This document shows positions 56,108 through 64,000 of a stretch of 64,000 nucleotides of DNA, piece after piece. The stretch is from positions 248,001 through 312,000 of the forward strand of contig CAJHQP010000049.1 of assembly GCA_905132765.1 (NCBI GenBank). The letters run 5' to 3'. The notes under the pieces are model-generated. The model saw only the letters and a list, made by a program, of their open reading frames with translations. It made no database searches and was not told the DNA's origin. The stretch is from Moricandia arvensis (lineage: Eukaryota; Streptophyta; Magnoliopsida; Brassicales; Brassicaceae). Each line of letters starts with the position of its first letter. Positions within the stretch are counted from its first letter, which is position 1. The translations under genes and the position numbers were made by a program.

Positions 56108-56557
56108 TGGTGGGGTCAAAATCGGTCATGGAAAAATCAACGGCTTAAATCCTCCGCAAAATTGTGCTTTAAGCAAATATAAGCTGATAATGTCATAGAC
56201 CCTATACGGCATAAGCCAAACCTATTTGCGTAAGGATAAAAGAACAAACTTCATATATTTCATCCCGGACGATGAATAAAATAGTTTCTATCCATAGATG
56301 AAATGATCGGAAAAACGTTCTTGGGAAAGGTTTTTGAGAGAAATGACGAATTTTATGACTTAACCGATGTCTAAAGTTACGGCGAAAACATTATCTCTCT
56401 TTCAAGTAAAAAGAAATAAAAATTCATCGTACCTGAACTCCTCATCGCCAACCCGTCTCGTCCCGACCAACGAGTCAAGACGTACGATCGAAGGAACAAC
56501 TGCACCACCTCCAAGTCTACACGCCCATGGGCGACTAGACCCCTGACGAAGTCTAGT
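56108..56557 (+). repeat. Truncated 3' LTR of element C
   Basis: It begins TGGTGGGGTCAAAATCGGTC, matches the first ~450 bases of the 5' LTR, and stops in the first units of the palindromic minisatellite, where LINE text begins. Confidence 0.75.
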
Positions 56558-56560
56558 CGG

Positions 56561-57312
56561 ATGTGGGTTATCCGGTCAAATTACTCGCAGCAGGAAATAT
56601 CGGTGAGGGAAAGAGCATCGAGATTCAACCCTTATCACCTTGGGAAAGACATGAGCAATAATGTTGATGTGGTCGGAGGGAAAAAATTGGGTGATCCTAA
56701 GTCACAGCAATGGCGACCAAAACATGGCAATCTTATTGGTTCCATCCGACCAAATAGTGTGAAGGGACAAAGCAAACATGCGCATATTGTGGAAGATGGC
56801 TCAGTGGTTCCCTTGTCAAAACCAACAAATGTAGGTGGTTTTTCTCATTATGTTGCGGATAAGAATGTTATATTTCGAAAGTCAAATGACGGGCCTATTG
56901 ATGATCTACCTTACGCCCTCACAAGGACGGTCTTGAATGATGGGGCTGAATTGGAGATGTATTTGGATGGCGAAAAGGATATGGCGATGATGGACGAAGA
57001 TGATCTGCTAGGGGATGAGGCAAAAGAGCTATACCCAATGGAGGATGATCACATCGTCAAGGTATTGAGTTGGTCCCAGAGGTTGTGGATTCAGAGGGTC
57101 ATATCCCCTGTAGTGTAACTAGTGTACTGTTTCATGATGACAGTCGACAAGACCAGCAACCCATAAGGCGTGTGTATCCAAGGACTAAGGGTCGGGCTAT
57201 AGGTGAAGCTGCAGGGAATTCGTCGAAGGGTGCGGTTAAGAAGGTTCAAAACGGTGGAGCAAGGAATGCAAAGAAAGGTTTAGTGGATTCCAAAAATCCA
57301 CAAAACCTATCC
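56561..57312 (+). pseudogene. LINE ORF1 C-terminal remnant
   Basis: A 185-codon frame (56561-57118), followed in another frame by 57070-57312, is hydrophilic and ends in the basic tail EAAGNSSKGAVKKVQNGGAR typical of text just before ORF2 in Brassicaceae L1 elements. No zinc knuckle is seen, since the N-terminal half is missing. ORF1 proteins coat LINE RNA. Its position just before the endonuclease is the main support. Confidence 0.6.
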
Positions 57313-58064
57313 ATGAAAACAATCAATTGGAACTGTTGAGAGATAGGGAACAACCTCACAATTCAACGCCTCAAGTAGATGTGTCAGAAGCATCGCCCAT
57401 GACTATTTTTCCCTTCTGAGGAGAAGAATAGGAAGTTGATGTTGCAAAACATTCAGACTGACCTAGGTTTTAATAAGTTGTATACTGTTGAGCCTCATAG
57501 CCAAAGCGGTGGTTTGGCTTTTTATTTTTTATGGATTATTTGCAAGTTGATGTTTTATTTTCTAATAATCATATGATTGATGTATCTGCGAAGATTGATG
57601 GAATAAAAGTCTTTATGACATTTTTATGGGAATAATGTTCTAGAACATCGAGATTTAGGAAGGAACCGTATTACACACTTCACAACAATAAAAATGGACC
57701 ATGGTTCATGATTGGGGAATTTAATGAGATTACATGTCACGAGGAAAAGAAAGGAGGGAGGGTGCGTTTTGACAGTTCGTTTCTCCCATTTAAACATATG
57801 ATAAGTGATTGTGGTAAGCTGGAATTTCCATGCTCAGGCAACCAACTCTCTTGGGTTGGTAAAAGAGGTGTAAATGCGGTCAGATGCATATTAGGTCGAG
57901 CCTTATGGAACGAGAAATGGCATGAAAAGTCTCCTCACTCTTGGGTGACATATTTGCGTCTTTGGAGATCAGATCATCGTCCGGTCCTAGCCAACATACT
58001 ATCTAAACCTTTAAAACCGAAGAAGAAGTACGAATTGATAAAAAGATGGATGGAATTCTCTTGA
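57313..58064 (+). pseudogene. LINE ORF2 endonuclease domain
   Basis: ATG 57313 starts MKTINWNC followed by a stop, then continues with GNNLTIQRLK. EEKNRKLMLQNIQTDLGFNK near 57425 and the open piece 57708-58064 (MIGEFNEITCHEEKKGGRVR, then SDHRPVLANI) complete an APE-like endonuclease. The catalytic GEFNE and SDH boxes are visible. This enzyme nicks the target so that reverse transcription can start. At least two stops and a frameshift near 57600-57700 disable it. Confidence 0.82.
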
Positions 58065-59738
58065 ATTACCTTCAGACGCAGACATTATGATACATATTGC
58101 TAGTTGCCGTAAAGCTCTTAGTAAGTGGAGGAGACAAAATGATATGAACTTGGAGCAGCAAGTAGAAGATCCGAAGGAGAAAATCGAAGCTTTGTACAAC
58201 GATGCGGAGGATTTGTCATGAGTTTTCAAAGAATTATCTGACGCTCTTAAGGCGGAGGAGTTATTTTGGAAATAGAAGAGTAGAGTTGTATGGCTTCAAG
58301 TGGATGATCTAAACTCAAAGTTTCCCATAATATAGCGAAACAAAGGAGGGCAAAAAACATAATCAAGAGTTTGACTGACCCCCAAGGGAACTTGGAAGAG
58401 GATGAAGAGGGGCTAGTGGCCATAGCTACGAGTTACTTCCGTTCATTATTTGAGAAATATGATCCATGTGATCTAGATGAGGCTATGGAGAATAAAGCAA
58501 TGACAATTACTGAAGAGATGAATCAGGAACTCATTGCTGCTGTTGAAGAAAGGGAGGTCAAACTTGCGCTATCTTCGATGCATCCAGAGAAGGCCCCTGG
58601 GCCAGATGGAATGAGTGCGTTGTTTTATCAGAAATTTTGGGATATTGTGAAAGAGGATTTGGCTCGTATGGTCAATGAATTTTTGTTTGAAGGAACCATG
58701 GCACTTGGGCTTAATTATACCAACATTTTCCTTATCCCAAAGAAAGATAAGCCAGCAGAGATATCACAGTTTCGTCCTACAAGCTTATGCAACGTGAGCT
58801 ACAAGATTATCTCTAAGGTCCTATGCCACAGACTAGAAAAGATCTTACCTGAGCAAATATCAGAGACTCAGTGTTCTTTTGTATCAGGGTGCCAAATAAA
58901 TGATAATATAATGATTGCTCATGAGATGTTCCATGCCTTGAGAATGAAACTTGGTGGAAGACATAAATGTATGGTTATAAAGACAGATATGAGTAAAGCT
59001 TATGATAGGATGGAATGGAATTTCATAGAAAGGATACTATAAATGGGCTTCGCTGATTTATGGATTAACTAGAATATGCGATGTGTACCCACGATTAAAT
59101 ATCAGGTTTTGATGAACGGTCAACCCAGGGGAAATATCATCCCCCAAAGGGGTTTGCGACAAGGAGATCCTTTGTCTCCTTTCATTTTTATCTTATGCAT
59201 GGAAGTGTTCGTTAGCCTTCTTAATCACGAAGAGAGTCAGGGAAAGATAACGGGTATGCGTGTAAACCACGTTTGCCCTTCTATATCTCACATGTTATTT
59301 GCTGATGATAGCATGTTCTTTTGGAAGGCGGAGCCCCTTGAATGCGATGAATTCATGAGAGTGATGAAGGTCTATGAAAAAGAATTGGGTCAATGTATAA
59401 ATTTTCACAAATCGTCGCTCATTTTTGGTAAAAGGGTTCCACTCAGGGTTAAGTAGGAAATTAAGGCTACCCTGGCTATTGAAAATGAGTGTGGAATGGG
59501 GAACTACCTTGGGATCCCCGAGGACATAAGTGGATCAAAATGTAAACTTTTTGCTTTCTTAAAGGACCGTCTTGATCAAAAGATTAATGGATGGTCTGGA
59601 AGATGGCTCTCAAAAGGAGAGAAAGAGGTTCTGATCAAGGCCATTGCCTTAGCTCTTCCAACATATGTCATGTCCAGCTTCCTTCTACCGTTGGAGATAT
59701 GTGAAAAACTAGCAAGTGCGATAGCTAGATTCTGGTAG
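58065..59738 (+). pseudogene. LINE ORF2 reverse transcriptase
   Basis: A linker (58065-58370) with stops is followed by open pieces 58371-59042, 59076-59456 and 59496-59738. Motifs in order: HPEKAPGPDGMSALFYQKFW near 58580, TNIFLIPKKDKPAEISQFRP near 58720, KTDMSKAYDRMEW near 58980, GLRQGDPLSPFIFI near 59155, the catalytic FADD at about 59300 and HKSSLIFG near 59405. It performs target-primed reverse transcription. It is broken by stops at 59040 and 59454 and a frame change between them. Confidence 0.9.
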
Positions 59739-59776
59739 AGCTCCAATCTTCCAAAGAGAGGGAAGCATTGGGCTAA

Positions 59777-60266
59777 ATGGGAAAAATTATGCTGTCCAAA
59801 GGAAGAAGGACGAATGGTTTTAGGCTGATTCATGAATTTAATCTATCGCTGCTAGCAAAACAACTAAGGAGGCTGATTCAATATCCAGATTCTCTGTTAG
59901 CGAGAGTAATGAGAGGAAATTACAATCGACAAAGCACATCGTTTTGGGCAACTGATACTGCGTCTCCATCTTATGTGTGGACGTGTCTGATGGCAGCAAG
60001 ACCACTTTTGCGTCTTAGAATAAACCAGAAGGTCCATTCAGGTAATCAATCTTGGGTATGGGAGGATCATTGGATTCCCATTGTTCTGGCTCGCCTAGCT
60101 CTGCACTTACATTATGGGATAGACTTGGGAATGACTGTTAACGAGTTAATCACTGGTGATCCAAAAGTGTGGAACCTCAATCTCGAGGAGAAACTTATTG
60201 TTCCGGAAGATGTAAGCATCAATCAACGATTGTCCATAAGCCAATCAAATATGGATGATCAGGTCA
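59777..60266 (+). pseudogene. LINE ORF2 C-terminal region before CACTA-2
   Basis: GRRTNGFRLIHEFNLSLLAK then PDSLLARVMRGNYNRQSTSF and WEDHWIPIVLARL are typical of the segment between reverse transcriptase and the zinc-finger region of plant L1 ORF2. Reading stops being LINE at 60266, where CACTA-2 begins. The frame continues by chance into the transposon to 60331. Confidence 0.85.
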
Positions 60267-60838
60267 CACTACAAGAAAAAGGCAAAAACCAACTACAAGT
60301 TGTGACTGAATATGCAGTCGCTAAAAGTTAAGACTGAATAACGACTATTTGGCGAATGAATAGCGACTGAGTAAATTCAGTCGCCATATAGTCGCCAAAC
60401 AGGGACTGTTCAACTTAGTCGTTTATCAGACGATATTTTACGACTGTTTTGAGACCTTATATATGGTCAGCAAATTTCAGCCGCCAATCAGTCCTAAATT
60501 TTGTGACTGTTAGGAGACTAAGGTTTGTTGTCATAAGTTAGTAGCAAATTAGTAGGTAAAAACAGGTACAAACACGCGTTTTCCATTTTTTGGTATATTC
60601 GCCTAATTTTTTTTCAAGTAGTCCCTAAATGGTGGGTAACTAGTTGCATCTTGTTTTATATATACACACAACCCTCACAAAGTTTTTTTCATAATTCGTA
60701 GAAAACATAAAAATAGCAACAAAATTTTTCTCATAGATCGTGCTATAATGTTTGGAAACTTTAATGATTCAAATTTTCGAGAATAGATCTACAAGAGGAT
60801 CGATGAAGAGACGGGGAAATTTTTGGAAGAGTTCATAG
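60267..60838 (+). repeat. Left arm of the CACTA-2 inverted repeat
   Basis: It contains the terminal CACTA motif, subterminal CAGTCGC words (about 60315-60500), the transposase leader and its first codons up to EEFI. Confidence 0.88.
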
Positions 60839-62862
60839 CGGGTGTGGAACGGTTTATGACATTCGGAAATAGCCAACCTCTAACACAGAGCAATGGAGGT
60901 AAGTTTTTTTGCCCGGGTTATAGTTGCCAGAATGACAAATTTCTCCGGGGGCAAAAAATTTGGACACGCATATATAGTAGAGGCCAGACTATTATATTTG
61001 GTATAGGCATGGAGAAGAAATCAATATGGCATTAGGAACGAGTTACGTTAATCCGTCGTATTTAAGTTGTAGTGAAGAAGTTGGTAATGAAGATAGATAT
61101 GTGGATATGGTGAATGATGCATTTCGTGATAATGTGAATTTTGATAACTATCAACAGGACGATAATTATCAGAACGCTGCTCGAGTTTTACCAAATAATG
61201 CAGATTATAATCTGAGTGAAAAGTATGTTGATTCTGTATGCCAAATGTTGACAGACTATTTACCAGAAGGAAACATGGCAACCGAATCACACTATGAGAC
61301 AAAGAAGTTGATGCGCAGATTAGGGCTCCCATATTACACAATTGATGTTGCATAAAGATGAAAGCCTAGGGACATAAGATGTAGAACAAAAGTACTATAT
61401 AGTCGTATGTGGTACCTACCAATAGCTGACAGACCGAAGAGAATGTATCAAAGGAAGAAGACTGCAGCGGCAATGAGATAGCATGTTGAGCACAAGCAAA
61501 GGAGGAGAAATGTGTCATCCATCTGATGCAGCTGAGTGGAAACATTTTCAAGATCTACATCCCCAGTTTGCCGAAGAACCTCGTAACGTTTATCTTGGAT
61601 TATGTACAGATGGATTCAATCTATTTGGGATGTCTCGTAATCATTCGTTGTGGCCGATTATCTTGACTCCATATAATCAAACCCCTTGTATGTGCATGAA
61701 TACAGAGTAATTGTTTCTTACATTCTGAATTCTGGGCCAAATCATCCGTGAGGTAGTCATGATATCTTCCTCGAACCTGTGATTGCGGAGTTAAAAGAAT
61801 TGTGGTCCACTGGAGTTGAAGCATATGATGTGTTTGAATCAAAATTTCAATCTAAAAGTTGTGCTACTATGGACGATAAGCGACTTTCCGGCGTATGGCA
61901 TGTTATCAGGATGGATGACTCATGGTAAATTGGCTTGTCCAATTTGCATGGAAGATACAAAGGCTTTATATCTGCCTAATGGAAGGAAGACATGTTGGTT
62001 AAATTGTCACCAAATATTTCTTCCCCATGATCATCCATTGAGGAAGAATAGGAAGGACTTCTTGAAGAGGAAAACACCTTTAAGGAATTTCCACCTGATT
62101 CTTTGAGTGGTGAGCAAGTGTACTCCGAGCGGTTAAAGGGTGCCAACCCACAAAAAACGTCTGTCTGTGGTGGAAACGATCATGAAAAGAAGAAGCCTGG
62201 TTATGGGAAGCACCATAACTGGCACAAGGAAAGCATATTTAGGGAGTTGCCATACTGGAGGGACCTAATTCTCCGACATAATCTCGATGTGATGCATATA
62301 GAGAAGAACGTTTTTGACAACATGATGAATACTCTTATGAATGTGAAGGGTAAACTCAAAAGACACAATCAACTCAATTTGGCACTATTTTGTGATCGGC
62401 CACACATACATATTGATGGTGCTGGTCAACTACATTTGCACCCTACACACTAGACGAAGACAAAATTTTTTTTATTGGAATGTGTGAAACACGCAGTTAA
62501 ATTCCCTGATAGATATGCTGCAGACTTAGCTAGTTGTGATGGTATAGAGAACAACAAATTTTCTGGCATGAAGAGTCATGATTCTCATGCTTTTGTGGAG
62601 CGACTACTTCCATTTTTCTTTTCAGAACTCCTAGACTAGAATGTACATCGTGCATTATCAGGTACTTAGTTATAGTATTTATTTATCATGAAATTATAAA
62701 TATATAGTTGTGTTAAGATCCACCATTTTGATCTATTGTAGTGGTTGGACTGTCTTTTCGTGACCTTTGCTCGAGAACTTTGCATAAAAATCGCCTCCAA
62801 ATTCTTAAACAGAACATTGTTTTTATCACTTGTAACTTGGAGAAGATCTTCGTCACCATCAT
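60748..62862 (+). pseudogene. TNP2-type CACTA transposase pseudogene
   Basis: Reading starts at ATG 60748 (MFGNFNDSNFRE, then a stop at 60784). It continues with the transposase-associated domain (IDEETGKFLEEFIAGVERFM, then the CPGYSCQNDKF zinc-like motif), the TNP2 core (DAAEWKHFQDLHPQFAEEPR near 61520, LGLCTDGFNLFGMS, ACPICMEDTKALYLPNGRKT near 61940), HNLDVMHIEKNVFDNMMNTL near 62280, and KSHDSHAFVERLLPF near 62575. After a likely intron (about 62660-62738, GTACTTAG...TTGTAG), FRDLCSRTLHKNRLQILKQN leads to CNLEKIF, where the gene breaks into the inverted arm. Several stops and frameshifts are present, and the rest of the gene is missing. The enzyme would cut at CACTA ends. Confidence 0.88.
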
Positions 62863-62868
62863 TTTCAC

Positions 62869-63441
62869 CTATGAACTCTTCCGAAAAAATCCCCGTCTCT
62901 TCATTGATCATGTTGTACATTCATTCTCGAAAATTTGAATGATTATAGTTTCCAGACATTATAGCACGAGCTATGAGAAAACTTTCGTTGCTATTTTTTA
63001 TGTTTTCTACGAGTGATGAGAAAAACTTTGTGAGGGTTGTATGTATATATAAAACAAGATGCGACTAGTTACCCACCATTTAGCGACTACTGGAAAACAA
63101 TTAGGTGAATATACCAAAAAATGGAAATGACGTGTGTGTACCTGTTTTTACCTACTATTTTGCGACTAACTTAAGACAACATACCTTAGTCTCATAACAG
63201 TCGCAAAATATAGGACTGATTGGCGACTGAAATTTGCCTACCATATATAAAGTCCCAAAACAGTCGTAAAATACTGTCTGATAAACGACTAAGTTGAACA
63301 GTCCCTATTAGGCGACTAAATAGTGACTGAATTTACTCAGTCGCTATTTAGTCGCCAAATAGTTGTTATTCAGTCTTAACTTTTAACGGCTGCATAGTCA
63401 GTCACGACTTGTAGTTGGTTTTCGCCGGTTTTCTTGTAGTG
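62869..63441 (-). repeat. Right arm of the CACTA-2 inverted repeat
   Basis: On the minus strand it repeats the left arm: terminal CACTACAAGAAAA, GCGACTG-type words, and MYNMINEETGIFSEEFI, the first codons of the transposase. Similarity stops at 62869, next to the break in the plus-strand transposase gene. Confidence 0.88.
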
Positions 63442-64000
63442 TATAACAATCTAAACTACCTATTTTGGAGAAAGGATGGGATTGAAGACCAGAGTTGGAT
63501 ATGGATCCTTATCCATGGCTAATCTGGTACCTTTGGAAAGCTCGCAATGACAAGCTTTTTAAAGGGATTGACCGGAATCCTCTCAAACTCATTCGACATG
63601 CTGAGAATGAATGTAAAACGTGGTTTGAGGCAAACACACATGGGCAACATACAGTGAACCAACAAGTAAATATACAAACCCCAAACTTGTCAAATACTTG
63701 ATTGGTCGATGTATCATGGACTAATGAGGCAATGTTTAGTGGCTATAGATGGGTTTGGAAGGATGATAGTGAATTGAAACAACTCTTATGGTTGAAAAAA
63801 AAGAAAACCGTATGTTTTCTTTGCATTCAAAGATAAAAGCACTCATTTGCGCGATGGAAACAATGCTCCATCACACTTCATGTCAGTACGTTGAGACGAA
63901 TAGCAAAGAGGTTATAGCGATGATATAAGCCTCGTACGAATGGCCGAGCTTCTCAACGGAGATAGAGGAGGTTCTAGCCCTGAAAAGATGTTTTCAAGAC
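63442..64000 (+). pseudogene. LINE ORF2 end with RNase H domain
   Basis: LINE text resumes with NLNYLFWRKDGIEDQS and DPYPWLIWYLWKARNDKLFK (63495-63560), the block just before RNase H in plant L1 ORF2. RNase H follows from about 63700: LVDVSWTNEAMFSGYRWVWK, with later parts in other frames to the window end. The first catalytic D (VDVSWT) is visible. Frameshifts near 63790 and stops after it break the frame. Confidence 0.8.

Larger units (their letters stand above)
49522..56557 (+). mobile_element. Element C: decayed Tat-like LTR element, relative of B
   Basis: The left LTR (49522-51303) and truncated right LTR (56108-56557) share TGGT(T)GGGGT(C/G)AAAATCGGTC and AACCTAT(C/T)TGCGTAAGGA. The 4.8-kb interior has only short, broken frames; no gag-pol motif is clear. 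The region ahead of the 3' LTR matches element B at 24796-25120. The 5' LTR has lost about 65 bases near 49575 that the 3' copy keeps. The 3' LTR is cut inside its minisatellite by the LINE at about 56558. Confidence 0.72.
60267..63441 (+). mobile_element. CACTA-2, fold-back CACTA with TNP2 pseudogene
   Basis: The left end is CACTACAAGAAAAAGGC and the right end CCGGTTTTCTTGTAGTG. The outer 572-573 bases at each side (60267-60838 and 62869-63441) are an imperfect inverted repeat that includes the first ~30 codons of the transposase gene, so the right arm is a copy of the 5' end and not a true 3' end. Subterminal CAGTCGC/GCGACTG words abound. The 3-base flanks TCA and TAT differ, and LINE sequence is missing at the site. 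It probably derives from two opposed insertions with a deletion between them. Confidence 0.88.
56558..64000 (+). mobile_element. Degenerate plant L1 LINE, 5' truncated, interrupted by CACTA-2
   Basis: ORF1 tail, endonuclease, reverse transcriptase, C-terminal region and RNase H appear in the order of plant L1 elements. The LINE begins inside ORF1, fitting 5' truncation, and runs past the window end. Stops and frameshifts break every domain. CACTA-2 lies at 60267-63441, and LINE text on its two sides is not directly adjacent: a few hundred bases of the C-terminal zinc-finger region seem lost between them. No 3' tail or target duplication can be seen. Confidence 0.88.

Noticed and set aside
62666..62920. 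84-codon minus-strand ORF
   Set aside because: One end is the inverted transposase start in the right arm of CACTA-2. The rest is antisense to the plus-strand transposase. It is not an independent gene.

Overview
This window is plant nuclear DNA made almost entirely of nested transposable elements. I found no intact host gene, tRNA, rRNA or CRISPR array. Athila, Tat, CRM and Tekay-like Ty3/gypsy elements, CACTA elements, a Helitron ending in a GC-rich hairpin plus CTAG, 9-bp-TSD MITEs and a plant L1 LINE with an RNase H domain suggest a Brassicaceae genome. The CRM (centromeric chromovirus) and Athila elements suggest pericentromeric or centromeric heterochromatin. That placement is inference.

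Layout, left to right. (1) 508-14766: a non-autonomous Copia-like LTR element without pol. It was split just after its primer-binding site by a 10.7-kb CACTA transposon (1110-11778, 3-bp TSD TTC). The CACTA holds a decayed Tat retrotransposon (2245-8239) with no integrase core, an 892-bp MULE-like element (9227-10118) and a MITE inserted into another MITE of the same family (10575-10875 inside 10491-11047). (2) 14760-24386: an internally deleted Athila. It keeps a gag remnant, carries a 3.16-kb Helitron (18192-21353, itself holding a MITE), and has a 3' LTR with a 1.1-kb internal duplication. (3) 24387-36522: the 3' end of a Tat-like element (element B) with a broken antisense ORF and an LTR (27507-36522). 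That LTR was split inside a palindromic minisatellite by a nearly intact CRM element (28344-35591, TSD GTAGC). (4) 36523-49521: unassigned repeats, a very decayed minus-strand Tekay/Del-like element (39290-45845) and a perfect solo LTR (46394-47813, TSD AGACC). (5) 49522-56557: element C, a relative of B without the antisense ORF. (6) 56558-64000: a degenerate L1 LINE, interrupted by a fold-back CACTA-2 (60267-63441) that carries a TNP2 transposase pseudogene.

No protein set here looks fully functional. The CRM element is closest: one in-frame stop and one single-base frameshift, with LTRs about 2 percent different by eye. The most unusual observations are these: hairpin minisatellites at the same place in the LTRs of B and C, with the same stem but different centres; CACTA-2, whose right end is an inverted copy of its left end and which probably records a deletion between two opposed insertions; a Helitron with four to five tandem copies of its own 5' end; and the MITE inserted into itself. 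All comparisons were made by eye; no alignment or database search was run.
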